The notes under the pieces: generated by a model
The model's database searches: none
What the model was told of the DNA's origin: nothing
What the model saw: the letters and a program-made list of their open reading frames with translations, nothing else
Shown: piece after piece, positions 16,091 to 25,660 of the stretch
Layout: each line of letters starts with the position of its first letter
How positions within the stretch are numbered: position 1 is the stretch's first letter
Made by a program: the position numbers and the translations under genes
Assembly: GCA_003223255.1 (NCBI GenBank)
Contig: QHYJ01000039.1
Location: 1,296-37,022 of the forward strand
Direction of reading: 5' to 3'
Source: Acidobacteriota bacterium
Lineage (GTDB): Bacteria > Acidobacteriota > Terriglobia > Acidiferrales > UBA7541
DNA length: 35,727 bases

Positions 16091-16856
16091 GTTCTCTGCT
16101 GCGCGAGACCGTAGCTCCCCCGGCTCACCGCACGATCTGTAAGTCCAAAATCCGCGGGACGAATCAGGAGCTTATTGAACGAAGTAAAACCTGTCGTTCC
16201 AGGGAGCGAAGCGACGAGGAATCTGCTTTCTCGTGAGTTTCTTCAAAAGTATCCGCTGCGCTCCGCAAGACAACTAACGGCATTATTCAATAAGCTGTCG
16301 GAGTTCTGCGGCGCTAAAAATTTCTTCCGGGTTTCTTGCTCGCACACTGCGGAGGCGGGCAGGATCAGCCGGGGTGCCTTGGCCCCTCAGCGAAGCGCCC
16401 CGGCTCAGTTTTGTCTAGGCACCCGCCGCGGATTGGCGAAGGAACGCGGACCTGCTGGATAAAGCTCTTTGCCGCGGACTGACGCGGACCCATGCCTAGA
16501 CCCATGCCCTAGTTTGTACGCCTCTTAGAGCACACAGTCTCCCACGATGCGCCCGCGAAAGATCACGCTCAAAGGGAATTGGCTCCTGTGAGGACTACCA
16601 TCTCGGCACTTCCACAGGGAATGAACGGATGAGAATACTTCTCCCCCGCGCTAAGCTAACCGTTACCGCTGGCGCAACCTGTACTTTGGGTCAGGCGATT
16701 TTTACAGCCTAGGTGAGAGAGGATTGGGGAGCCCAACGGAAGTTCCTTGTGGACTCGAAAGTGGGGGCTGGCGTTGCGCGGATTCGCACGCGGGATCCGC
16801 GGCCAGGCGCACATATGGCCGACAGAGGAAGTAGTTCCTCGGGGGAAAGTGCTCGA
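16091..16856. other. Long intergenic region containing a MITE-like element
   Basis: Apart from the repeat element at 16169-16296 I see no gene. A short direct repeat, GACCCATGCC(C)TAG, occurs twice at about 16488-16513. The reading frame of the pentapeptide-repeat gene is open back to 16713, but no ribosome binding site supports the earlier starts. Confidence 0.5.
16169..16296. repeat. MITE-like element with 11-bp terminal inverted repeats
   Basis: AGCTTATTGAA (16169-16179) and its exact reverse complement TTCAATAAGCT (16286-16296) bound a 128-bp non-coding stretch. The interior contains GAGCGAAGCGACGAGGAATC, a motif repeated elsewhere in the window (19051-19085 inverted, 25621-25660 direct). 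It has no coding capacity, as expected of a non-autonomous element. Confidence 0.6.
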
Positions 16857-18917
16857 ATGTCTCCGGATATCCATGCAATCAAAGAAGTGGAAGAACTAAA
16901 AACGGAAATTACCATCGATGCCGCCGCAAAAGAAACACCTCCTGCGGTGGAAGAGGTTCCCAGCCGCGAAGGCACCATCGGAATTTCTCTGATCGATCTT
17001 GCAGAAATTCTGGATCAGCACAAGCAGTGGGTGGAATCGGGCGGAGAAAGCGGCGCCAGGGCGGACCTCACCGGCGTCAACCTGGCTAAAGCGGACCTCA
17101 CCGGCGTCAATTTGCAGGCCGCACACTTGCATCGGGTAAATTTATCGGGCGCGGACCTTTCCATGGCCAACCTCCGGGGAGCCAGCCTAGTTCGGGCAAA
17201 TCTACAAAACAGTAATCTACTAGGAACGGAATTAAGAGGCGCCAATTTGATGGGCGCCAACGTGTACGGTGCCGACGGCTTGTGGTTCGGGCGCCTCGGC
17301 GGAACGAACCTTTTCGACGCGGTGCTTCCTGAATCGATTTCCGCGATGGACAGCTCGAAAGCGATTGGCGACGCCACGAAAGTCGCGCGCTGGTTCTATT
17401 TTCTGACCGTTGGCCTGAGCTTGCTCTGTTGCCTGCTGATTATCTACACCACCGATGTGCGCCTGCTCTTGAACTCGTCCGCACTGCCCTTCCCCAAACT
17501 CGGCAATCTGCTGCCGATGACCGGACTGTATCTTGGCGGGCCCATCGTTCTTCTGGTCCTCTCGCTGCGTTTTCATTTTCTGCTCTTGCGGTTGTGGGGC
17601 AGCATGGCCGCGTTGCCCGCGGTGTTTCCCGACGGGCAAACCCTCGAAAAAGACGGTCCGTGGTATCTGATGGGCCTCGTGCGAAGGCACTTCCGCTGGC
17701 AGGGGGAATCGCGCGCGGCCATGACCGCGTTCGAATCGGCGCTTTCGACGGTCCTTGCTTACTGGATCGTTCCGGTCACGCTCTTCTTTTTTTGGCTGCG
17801 CTACTTGACGCGCCAGGATTTTCGCGGAACGTTGCTTCACGTTTTTCTGATGACCCTTGCGGTGGCCACTGCGACGAGCATTCCCTTCGTTGTCTCGCGC
17901 GTGCTGCGGCCCGGCGATATCCGGTTGCCAAAATCCAAAAACGTTTTGCGAATGATTCTGGGAACCACGCGCGCGGCGCTCGCCGTGGGATGCATCCTCT
18001 TTATCATTTCGCTTGGCGTGAACCGCGGCCTGCCTTCCGACAAGACGGGCAGCGCGGCAGGCTCAGCCGCTGATCCTCGCCGCTGGGCCGCTACGATTTT
18101 TCAATCGGTGGGTTACCGGCCTTACGCGGACCTGACCGAAGCTTCGCTTTCCACGCCTCTTCCTAAGGGAACGCCCTGGACCGACGAAAACGTGACGAAA
18201 ATTTCGGGCGCGCACTTGAATGAAATGAATTTGCGCTACGCGCGGGCGTATCACGCCTTTTTGGTGAACGCCAAATTATGGCGAGCCAATCTCGAAGGCT
18301 CTTATTTTTCGGAAGCGGATCTGCGGGGAGCGAATTTGCGGGAAACCTTGCTGCGCTCCGGAATTTTCGACCGCGCGCAACTTTCGCATGTGGTCATGGT
18401 TTCTGCCAATGCCACCGGCGCGAATTTTTCCGCGGCGGATTTGCGTTTTTCGGATTTGTCCTACGGCACGTTTGAAAACACGGTGCTTTCGAACGCCAAA
18501 GCGTCCGGTGCCTCGCTTTACGCGGTCAATCTGCGCAACAGTCAACTTTTACGCACCGACCTTTCGCGCACGGACATGCGAGACGCCAGGCTCGAACACG
18601 CGGTGCTTTCCTTTGCCAACCTCGAGCAGACGGACCTTTCCTCGGCCCGGCTGGCAGACGCCAATTTGACGGGAGCTTTGTGCAAAGGAACGATTTTCTT
18701 GGACGCGGATTTGAAGAACGCGGATTTGCGAGGAGCCAGTTTGGTGGGCGCCGTTTTGCGTGGGGCGGAAACGGACGGAGCCAACCTTGCGGGCGCGGAT
18801 TTGCGAGGGGCGCTGGGAATCACGTCCTTGCAGGTTTGTTCTGCGCAGAATGGCAGGACGGCGATCATGGACCCGGATCTCGCGGGAGAAGTGCAAGTTC
18901 GCTGCGGATCTCATTAG
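16857..18917 (+). CDS. Membrane-embedded pentapeptide-repeat protein
   Basis: Predicted 686-residue protein with an unusual sandwich layout. An N-terminal linker (1-60) precedes a first pentapeptide-repeat block (about 65-150; for example ADLTGVNLAKADLTGVNLQA). About five transmembrane helices follow (about 175-390; FYFLTVGLSLLCCLLIIY, GLYLGGPIVLLVLSLRFHFL, YWIVPVTLFFFWLRYL, VFLMTLAVATATSIPFVV, ALAVGCILFIISLGV). A second, longer repeat block lies at about 450-645 (ANLEGSYFSEADLRGANLRE and similar). The A(D/N)LxG/x pattern is that of right-handed quadrilateral beta-helices. The function is unknown to me; such helices usually mediate protein contacts. I start at ATG 16857 (GGGGGAAAG upstream); ATG 16815 and GTG 16713 are in frame. 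It stands alone. Confidence 0.8.
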   Translation: MSPDIHAIKEVEELKTEITIDAAAKETPPAVEEVPSREGTIGISLIDLAEILDQHKQWVESGGESGARADLTGVNLAKADLTGVNLQAAHLHRVNLSGADLSMANLRGASLVRANLQNSNLLGTELRGANLMGANVYGADGLWFGRLGGTNLFDAVLPESISAMDSSKAIGDATKVARWFYFLTVGLSLLCCLLIIYTTDVRLLLNSSALPFPKLGNLLPMTGLYLGGPIVLLVLSLRFHFLLLRLWGSMAALPAVFPDGQTLEKDGPWYLMGLVRRHFRWQGESRAAMTAFESALSTVLAYWIVPVTLFFFWLRYLTRQDFRGTLLHVFLMTLAVATATSIPFVVSRVLRPGDIRLPKSKNVLRMILGTTRAALAVGCILFIISLGVNRGLPSDKTGSAAGSAADPRRWAATIFQSVGYRPYADLTEASLSTPLPKGTPWTDENVTKISGAHLNEMNLRYARAYHAFLVNAKLWRANLEGSYFSEADLRGANLRETLLRSGIFDRAQLSHVVMVSANATGANFSAADLRFSDLSYGTFENTVLSNAKASGASLYAVNLRNSQLLRTDLSRTDMRDARLEHAVLSFANLEQTDLSSARLADANLTGALCKGTIFLDADLKNADLRGASLVGAVLRGAETDGANLAGADLRGALGITSLQVCSAQNGRTAIMDPDLAGEVQVRCGSH

Positions 18918-19308
18918 CGTGCGATAACAGGGATTCGCGAAACAACTGGAAACGCGCAATGCGTAACCCTGCAATGGCTTGCGGAATTGAGCCAGTGGCA
19001 TCATCGGAAGGACGAAGCCAAGAGGAGCCGCTTTTCTTCTGGCATTTTGTAAAAAGCAGATTCCTGCCTTCGCTCAGAATGACATGTTAAGTAAGTTTTT
19101 CGACAAGCTGCCGAGCCACAGCTCGGAATGAAGGATTTTGCAGAGTTTGCTTACCTTGTGAATGCAGCGGCATCGCAAAATCCTAAGGTACTTTTCGGAA
19201 ATTTCAATGGAAGCAAACAGAACTTTGCGTTTGCGCTCTTGCAAGCGCAAGTGTCAGCATGACTCCACCAATTGGAGAGGCGCATCGCGCCGCTCTGAGG
19301 TGGTCGTT
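18918..19308. other. Repeat-rich intergenic region
   Basis: No gene supported. It carries the inverted copy of the dispersed repeat (19051-19085) and a 10-bp inverted repeat, AGGATTTTGC (19132-19141) / GCAAAATCCT (19175-19184). The nitrite reductase frame is open back to 19162, but the better start is at 19309. Confidence 0.5.
19051..19085 (-). repeat. Dispersed intergenic repeat, inverted copy
   Basis: The minus strand reads TGTCATTCTGAGCGAAGGCA followed by GGAATCTGCTTTTT. It matches copies at 16194-16230 and 25621-25660 with a few differences. A shorter trace (GTCGGAATGACAG) occurs near 22306. Confidence 0.6.
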
Positions 19309-20982
19309 ATGCAAGATTCCCGAATGTCATCAACGGCGGATACCTCGTTGGCAGCAGCTCAATTCGCTCCCGCAAATACCGTCGAGGGATACAAAGCGTC
19401 CATGGACGGGGATGGACTCCGGATCCTGGAGCAATTGCCGCAAATCATCGCGCGCGGCGCGGAATCGCTGACTCAGGCGGAAAAAGAATTGTTGAAGTGG
19501 GTCGGGGTTTTCTACCGCCGGCCAACGCCGGGCAAATTCATGATGCGCATTCGAATGCCCAACGGCTTCGCGCGGGCCGAGCAACTCCGCGCCATGGCGG
19601 AACTCTCTCGCCGGTTGGGCAATGGCGTGGTGGACATCACCACGCGGCAGCAGGTCGAGTTGCGCGGATTTACCCTCGAGAGCGTGCCGGAGATTTGGGA
19701 AAAACTGCGCGGCGTGGACCTGCGCTCGCTGCAAACGGGCGTGGACAACGTTCGAAACATCAATGGCTGCCCGCTCGCGGGTCTGAACCCACACGAATTA
19801 CTGGATGCTTGGCCCGTTGTGCAGGATTTGGACCGCATCATCGTGGGCAGTCAGGGTAATCCGGAGTTCACCAATTTGCCCCGCAAGTTCAACATTACCG
19901 TTAGCGGGTGCCTGGACAACTGCACGCATGCGGAATCACAGGATATTGCTCTCGTTCCCGCAAAGAAGGCGGGCCGGATTGGTTTCAATGTGCTGGTCGG
20001 CGGAAAAATGGGTTCGGGGGGATTTACTGTTGCTTCGCCGCTGAATGTTTTTGTGGAAGTGTTTCAAGCTGCCGCGGTCGTCGTGGAGTTGGTGAAAATT
20101 TATCGCGATCATGGACCACGCGAGGCACGATCGAAATGCCGATTCGCTTTTCTCATCGAAGAGTGGGGTTTGTCCCGCCTGCGCGCGGAACTGATTGAGC
20201 GCCTGGGTCACGAATTGGCGTTTCAGGGAAGAGACATGCGCAGCTCCGCGCATGCCGACCATCTTGGGGTGACGCGGCAGCGCCAGGACGGACTTCGAGC
20301 GGTTGGACTTTGCATTCCTACAGGCCGAGTTAACCCACCGCAATTGGACGAACTCGCGCGGCTCGCTGAGATTTATGGAAATGGCGAGATTCGGCTGACA
20401 ACCGGACAGAACGCCATCCTTCCCCATGTTCCTACGGACTCGGTTGGCGGCCTGCTTGCGGAACCTTTGCTCAAGGAGTTTTCGCCGCGTCCTTCGCCGT
20501 TTTTGCGCGGGATGGTGGCTTGCGTCGGCACGGACTACTGCAATCTCGCGCTCATCGAGACGAAGAGCCGGGCTGTCGCGCTCTCTGAAGCGCTCGACCA
20601 GAAGCTTGGCGCCGGTGGGAATCCCTTGACGCTTCACTGGTCCGGATGCCCAGCTGGTTGCGGAAACCATCAGGCGGCCGACATCGGCTTTCGCGGATTC
20701 AAGACAAGACTGGACGGCAAGCTCGTGGACGCCGTGGCCATTTACGCGGGCGGCCAGACCGGCCCGCAGGCCGTTGCGGGCGAAGAGATTTTGGAAACCG
20801 TGCCATGCGATGAAAAATTGCCGGAAGTGGTGGCCAAGGTCATCGAGTCTTATCGCTTCGAGAAAGAGGCGAGAGAGCATGCCGCGTTGAGCGATCCTCT
20901 GTTCGCGGCAGCGGCGACGGCGGGACTGGCGTCGTGGCATTCGCCGCGTCCCCTCCCGTCTTCCTCGGCGAGGGCCAATTGA
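19309..20982 (+). CDS. nirA: Ferredoxin-type nitrite (or sulfite) reductase, siroheme/[4Fe-4S]
   Basis: Reduces nitrite to ammonium (or sulfite to sulfide) with six electrons from ferredoxin. The 557-residue cytoplasmic protein has two ferredoxin-like half-domains (FMMRIRMPNGFARAEQLRAM; GLCIPTGRVNPPQLDELARL). It also has two siroheme-binding core domains (NITVSGCLDNCTHAESQDIA). The cluster/siroheme cysteines are CVGTDYC (about 405-411) and CPAGC (about 446-450), giving the expected C-x5-C and C-x3-C. TTRQQVELRG is also typical. I chose ATG 19309 because GAGG lies eight bases upstream, giving the usual N-terminus. Nitrite versus sulfite cannot be decided from sequence alone; the formate/nitrite channel gene just downstream favours nitrite. 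Confidence 0.85.
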   Translation: MQDSRMSSTADTSLAAAQFAPANTVEGYKASMDGDGLRILEQLPQIIARGAESLTQAEKELLKWVGVFYRRPTPGKFMMRIRMPNGFARAEQLRAMAELSRRLGNGVVDITTRQQVELRGFTLESVPEIWEKLRGVDLRSLQTGVDNVRNINGCPLAGLNPHELLDAWPVVQDLDRIIVGSQGNPEFTNLPRKFNITVSGCLDNCTHAESQDIALVPAKKAGRIGFNVLVGGKMGSGGFTVASPLNVFVEVFQAAAVVVELVKIYRDHGPREARSKCRFAFLIEEWGLSRLRAELIERLGHELAFQGRDMRSSAHADHLGVTRQRQDGLRAVGLCIPTGRVNPPQLDELARLAEIYGNGEIRLTTGQNAILPHVPTDSVGGLLAEPLLKEFSPRPSPFLRGMVACVGTDYCNLALIETKSRAVALSEALDQKLGAGGNPLTLHWSGCPAGCGNHQAADIGFRGFKTRLDGKLVDAVAIYAGGQTGPQAVAGEEILETVPCDEKLPEVVAKVIESYRFEKEAREHAALSDPLFAAAATAGLASWHSPRPLPSSSARAN

Positions 20983-21146
20983 GACGCAGCAATTTATTGA
21001 AGCTCGCCAGATTTTAAATCGTTTTTCAACACAGAGGACACGGAAAGAAGAGCCCAGAGAAGAGCAGTCGGGGAGCAAGGCGAGGAAGGAAGAAAAGCGG
21101 GGTCAAGCCGCCGCGGATTCCATGACAGACTGTCAGTCCAAAAGAA

Positions 21147-22007
21147 GTGCTGCAGGAAGCGGTGCGGTTGGCAGAGAGGAAGTCGGAACTTTCTGCGCCA
21201 GACATGCTGATTCGCGGAAAGCTCTCGGGGGCGTTCCTTGGGTACGCGACTTCGCTGGCTGTTTTGGTGACTTCGCAGGGACTTCCGCCGATTGTGGGCG
21301 CGATTCTTTTGCCCGTTGGATTCGTGATGCTGGCATTGCTCGGGCTGGAGCTGGTGACGGGAAATTTTGCAGTGCTGCCGATTGGCGCGCTGGCCGGAAC
21401 CGTGCGCCTCACACGAATGCTTCGCAATTGGGGCTGGGTGTATCTTGGCAATTTGCTCGGCAGCTTGCTCTACGCGGCGCTGTTTTATCTGGTAATCACC
21501 AATTGGCGCACTGGCAATGGCGGCGCCGTCGCCGATTTGTTGAAGCAGGGAGCACAAAAGAAAACGTTGGGCTACGCGGCGCTCGGCGGAAGCGGCTGGG
21601 CTTTGGCGCTCGTAAAGGGAATTCTGTGTAATTGGATGGTCACGATTGGCGCGGTGCTGGCGTTGGTCTCTCGCTCGACGGTAGGAAAAATCGCGGCGAT
21701 GTGGCTGCCGATCCTAACTTTTTTCGCGCTGGGTTTCGAACATTCCGTGGTCAACATGTTTGTCGTGCCCTCGGGCATGCTGCTGGGCGCCCCCGTCTCC
21801 GTGGGCCAAGCGCTTTTCTGGAATCTGCTCCCCGTGACGCTCGGAAACCTTGTGGCCGGCGCGTTTTTCACTGGCATGGCGCTGTACGCCACGTACACGG
21901 CCAAGCCCGTTCCCGCCGTTAGTTCCGCACAGGTGGCGGTCGCAGCTCCAGTGCCCGCGGAGCAGACGAGCGCCTATGCTGCGGCCACCGGCGCGTCCCC
22001 TATGTGA
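21147..22007 (+). CDS. Formate/nitrite transporter (FNT) family channel
   Basis: Pentameric FocA/NirC-type channel subunit of 286 residues with six hydrophobic segments. Family features are LGLELVTGNFAVLPIGALAG, NWGWVYLGNLLGSLLYAALF, VKGILCNWMVT (the conserved re-entrant region) and ALGFEHSVVNMFVVPSGMLL with its pore histidine. Being next to the nitrite reductase gene suggests nitrite import. The start is uncertain. GTG 21147 is the only start codon in frame after a stop at 21123. The codons before it (ACT GTC AGT CCA AAA GAA) read TVSPKE, a plausible FNT N-terminus, and ATG 21122 would join them if one base near 21128 were removed. A small frameshift or sequence error at the N-terminus is therefore likely. 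Confidence 0.85.
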   Translation: MLQEAVRLAERKSELSAPDMLIRGKLSGAFLGYATSLAVLVTSQGLPPIVGAILLPVGFVMLALLGLELVTGNFAVLPIGALAGTVRLTRMLRNWGWVYLGNLLGSLLYAALFYLVITNWRTGNGGAVADLLKQGAQKKTLGYAALGGSGWALALVKGILCNWMVTIGAVLALVSRSTVGKIAAMWLPILTFFALGFEHSVVNMFVVPSGMLLGAPVSVGQALFWNLLPVTLGNLVAGAFFTGMALYATYTAKPVPAVSSAQVAVAAPVPAEQTSAYAAATGASPM

Positions 22008-22032
22008 AGCATCCTGCGCGAGTAAAGTCAGT

Positions 22033-22191
22033 TCAAGCGCGCTGCGTCCGGCCGCCAAACAGGCTCAACAGGTCGTCGATCAGCCGGCGTTGTGCCGCCT
22101 GGCGCGAGACGATGGCTTCGAAAATGTGTGCGTTTCCGATTTTCCTGGTTCGCCGCAGCACCTTTTTTCGCTCCATGCGGTAAACGGTTGT
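22033..22191 (-). pseudogene. C-terminal remnant of a BlaI/MecI-type repressor
   Basis: The minus strand reads TTVYRMERKKVLRRTRKIGN, then AHIFEAIVSRQAAQRRLIDD and LLSLFGGRTQRA, stop at 22033. This matches the wing and dimerisation end of BlaI/MecI/CopY repressors (TTVYR.M..K..L.R...G......P.VSR..A..R...DL...FGG). The frame is closed upstream at 22192 and the DNA-binding half is missing. No BlaR1-type sensor gene accompanies it. Confidence 0.6.
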
Positions 22192-22234
22192 TCACGCCTG
22201 TTTCTCTATGTCAAGAAATAGTTTAAGGTCGCGA

Positions 22235-22254
22235 ACGGCAGCATTCGCTGCCGT
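22235..22254. repeat. Perfect hairpin ACGGCAGC-attc-GCTGCCGT
   Basis: An 8-bp perfect stem with a 4-base loop between the BlaI remnant and the PadR gene. No T run follows on either strand, so it is more likely an extragenic palindrome than a terminator. Confidence 0.45.
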
Positions 22255-22400
22255 CGCCTGAAAAGCAGGTCCCTCCGCCCCAGGCCGCGGAAGACCGCGA
22301 CTGGGAGTCGGAATGACAGGTTTTGGGTCATGTCTGCACAGGTTTAGTTAGGGTCGGGAACCGCGGAGTGAAACGCCGCAAATCTAAATTTTCTTTCCCT

Positions 22401-22447
22401 TTGCTTACCTAGGGGAATGGGTGTACTTTATCCTCGGTAACCGAGGA
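22401..22447 (+). promoter_or_regulatory. padR promoter with overlapping palindromic operator/leader hairpin
   Basis: TTGCTT (22401-22406), 17 bases, TACTTT (22424-22429) makes a plausible promoter. It is followed at once by TCCTCGG-taa-CCGAGGA (22431-22447). The 3' arm supplies the GAGGAG ribosome binding site of padR. Binding of PadR here, or folding of the transcript, could therefore shut down its own expression. Confidence 0.5.
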
Positions 22448-22453
22448 GTGCGC

Positions 22454-22789
22454 ATGAGCAAGCCATCCGACCTGGTCCAGGGCACGCTGGACCTGTTGCT
22501 TTTGAAAATTCTGGCGCTGGAGCCGCTGAACGGCTTTGCCACCAGCCAGCGCTTGAAGCAAATTTCCGGAGACGTTCTCCAAGTCAGCGACGGCTCTCTC
22601 TACCCGGCGTTGCACAAGCTGGAACAAGAGGGCTGGATCACCGCCGAGTGGAAGCCCAGCGAAAACAATCGGCGCGCCAAGTTCTATTCGTTGACGCGGC
22701 TTGGCCGCCGGCAGCTCGAAAAGGAAGCTGGCCACTGGAACCGCCTCTCGGCAGCGATCTCGCACGTTGTCAAGCTGAAAGAGGCATAG
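22454..22789 (+). CDS. PadR family transcriptional regulator
   Basis: A 111-residue repressor with the winged helix of the PadR family: LVQGTLDLLLLKILALEPLN, GFATSQRLKQ, VSDGSLYPALHKLEQEGWIT, then AEWKPSENNRRAKFYSLTRL and a C-terminal dimerisation helix. ATG 22454 follows GAGGAG; an in-frame ATG at 22421 lies within the promoter and is unlikely. It precedes two ADOP permease genes, the usual acidobacterial arrangement, and probably regulates them and itself through the palindrome covering its ribosome binding site. The effector is not predictable. Confidence 0.9.
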   Translation: MSKPSDLVQGTLDLLLLKILALEPLNGFATSQRLKQISGDVLQVSDGSLYPALHKLEQEGWITAEWKPSENNRRAKFYSLTRLGRRQLEKEAGHWNRLSAAISHVVKLKEA

Positions 22790-22837
22790 CCGGAATTTCG
22801 AGTTTAAGGTCGCAAGCTTAAGCGCAAGGAGCACACC

Positions 22838-25545
22838 ATGCGCCTCGAACATTGGCTCTACACCGTTCCGCTGAGACTACGCTCGTTCTTCCGCCGCAAC
22901 CGCGTCGAGCAGGAACTGAACGAAGAGCTGCAATATCATTTCAGCGAAAAATCGAAGAGAACCTCGCTCACGGCACGACCAGGGAAGAAGCACGCCGCAC
23001 CGCGCGCCACGATTTTGGCGGTTTTGAGTTAAGCAAGGAGGAGTGTCGGGGCATGCGCCACGTGAATTGGTTGCAAGATGCGATGCAGGATATCCGTTAC
23101 GCCGCGCGAATGCTCGTGCGCAATCCGGGCTTTGCCCTTATCGCCATGGTGACACTCGCTCTCGGAATTGGTGCGAACACCGCCATTTTTTCCCTGGTTC
23201 ATACCACCTTGCTTCAGCCCCTCCCATATCCGCGTCCCGAACAGCTTGTCGAACTCCGCGAAACCGAGACCGCCCCCGGCGACTATCCTCTCACCGGAGA
23301 GGACTACCTCGATTGGCGCTCGCAAAACTCCACCTTCAGCGACATGAGCCTCTATTCCTGGCCCATCGGTGTGAATGCGAGTGGAGCCGACGCGCCCGAA
23401 GCCGTATCCGAGATCGCCACGCAGGCCAATTTCTTCCAACGGCTGGGCGTCTCGCCCCAAATCGGCCGCGCTTTCGCCAACCGCGAAGATGCAAAGGGCG
23501 CTAACCACGTGGTGCTGCTCAACGACGCCTTCTGGAAAACGCATTTTGGCGGTCGCGCCGAAGCCTTGGCAAGGACCCTCGAGCTAAACAATGCTCCCTA
23601 CACGATTATTGGTGTGATGCCTGCGTGGTTTCGCGGTCCAAATGATGCCGACCTCTGGGTTCCCCTGGACATGTCCCTGGAGAATCTCGGGAGGCGAGGC
23701 AATCACAATTGGCGTGGCATTGGCCGGATGAAGGCAGGCGTAACGCTCGAGCAGGCTCGCGCCGACCTGCGTACCACCGCCAAACGCCTGGAAAAGCAGT
23801 TCCCGGATTCCAATCGCCATGTCGGTGCTGTGGTGATTCCCATGCGCGAGTGGCTCGTGGGTGGCTTCGCCGTTCAGCTTTGGATCATGTTCGGTGCCGT
23901 AGGCCTGGTGCTGCTGATTGCTTGCGCGAACGTTGCGAATCTCCTTCTCGCTCGTTCGACCAGCCGCCGCCGCGAAATTGCCGTACGCACCGCGCTGGGA
24001 GCGGGGCGGGCGCGTTTGCTTCGCCAGTTGCTCACGGAACGTCTTCTACTCTCGCTTTTGGGCGGATGCTTCGGCATCCTTGTGGCCTACACCAGCGTGA
24101 GCCTGCTCCGTGGCGTGTTGACCGATGTCTTGCCGCAGCCCACTCCCCTCCGCGTCGGCTTGGTTCCACTCGCCTTCACGTTCCTCGTTTGTGTTGCCGC
24201 CGGAGTCTTATTTGGTCTCGCTCCCGCTCTTCAGTCGTCCTCCGTTGAGTCCAGCGACGCGCTCAAATCGAAAGGTTCGCTCCACGCGGGTGCCACGCGT
24301 CACGCGAGCTGGCTTCGCAATGCGCTCGTAGCCGGCGAGATCGCATTATCGCTCGCATTGCTGACTACTGCAGGATTGCTGCTGCGCACCTTCGAAAATC
24401 TGCGCAACACCAATCTCGGGATTCAACCAGAGCATGTGCTGACCGCGGCCGTCAAGCTGCCTGGCGTCCACTACAAGACGCTCGACCAGTCTTGGCAGTT
24501 TTACGAGCAGCCGCTGCAAAAATTGTCGGCCTCACCGGGAGTCCGCACTGCCGCCCTGACTTCCAAGCTGCCTCTTCGCGGCGGCATGAACGGCTACATC
24601 GTCATTCCGGGCAAACAGACGGAGTCCATGACCGGCCCTTTAGTCGAGTGGTCCTATATCTCGCCCAGCTATTTCCGCGCGATGGGCATTCCCTTGCTCG
24701 CAGGCCGCGACCTCACTCAGGCGGACCTGGAAGACACGGCAAAACCTTTGCGCGAAATGACTTCTTCGATGTCTCAGGCGGAAGCGGAGGTCCTTAACAA
24801 GAAGTACGCGCTTCCGACGGTAATTAACGAGACCATGGCCAAGACCTTCTGGCCCGGGGAAGACGTCATCGGAAAAACCTTCGAACATGGCCCCACCTGC
24901 CGCGTGATCGGTGTAGTCGGCGACGTGAATCAGGGCAGCCCGCGCGGAATCCCCATGCCCGAAGCTTATTTCGGATTGCCGGCGCTACTGGAAATTCCTG
25001 GTTTTCCTTTTAACGTCGTGGTTCAGAGCTCCGGCGCTCCGGAAATTTTTGTAGGCGCGGTTCGCCCTGCCGTCGATTCACTCGACAAAAGCCTGGCGCT
25101 CTTTCACGTCCGCACCATGCCGCAAATCATTGCCGAATCCATGACCACGACGCAGTACGAAACCGTTTTGCTCCTGAGCATGGCTGGCTTGGCTTTGCTC
25201 CTTGCCGCCGTCGGAACGTACGGCGTGATGTCCTACGTGGTGGGCCAGCGCACGAACGAAATTGGCATTCGCATGGCTCTCGGCGCCCGGCCAAAAGAAA
25301 TCCTGGCAATGGTTCTGCGCCAGGCCTTCGTGCTGGTGCTAATCGGCATCGTCGTCGGATTGGCCGGCGCGGCGGGCGGAGCCAAGGCCATGCAAAGCAT
25401 GCTGTTTCACGTGCCTCCGTTGATCCCGTGACGTACGCTAGTGCTAGTGTTTCTGCGATCCTCGCTGTCGTTGCTCTGGGCTTGTTCGATTCCCGTGCTC
25501 CGTGCCATGCGCGTCGATCCCATGGTAGCGCTGCGGGACGAGTAG
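22838..25545 (+). pseudogene. ADOP-family FtsX-type permease, frameshifted copy
   Basis: The gene begins at ATG 22838 (AAGGAG upstream) with [20 protein letters not shown], almost identical to the downstream copy. It changes frame near 22950 in a run of five A where six would keep the frame (HFSEK then [10 protein letters not shown]). The long middle part is intact: [40 protein letters not shown], a MacB-like periplasmic domain and two FtsX permease halves with GANVAN-type and [20 protein letters not shown] motifs. Near 25425 and again near 25485 the frame shifts twice more. The true ending VLRAMRVDPMVALRDE stops at 25545. The ORF of the middle frame alone (22852-25431) has a non-homologous N-terminus. 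Three single-base changes suggest decay or poor sequence. Confidence 0.8.
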
Positions 25546-25620
25546 CGAAGCGTGGCCGCTGTGAACCTTATGCCCAGCTCTGGAGTCTGTATTGTGAGTC
25601 GCGACCGCCTAGCCAGGCTC

Positions 25621-25660
25621 CTCATTCCGAAGAGCGAAGCGACAAGGAATCTCTCTTATC
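25621..25660 (+). repeat. Dispersed intergenic repeat, direct copy
   Basis: CTCATTCCGAAGAGCGAAGC then GACAAGGAATCTCTCTTATC lies between the two ADOP genes. It shares AGCGAAGCGAC and GGAATCT with the copies at 16194 and 19051. Confidence 0.6.
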
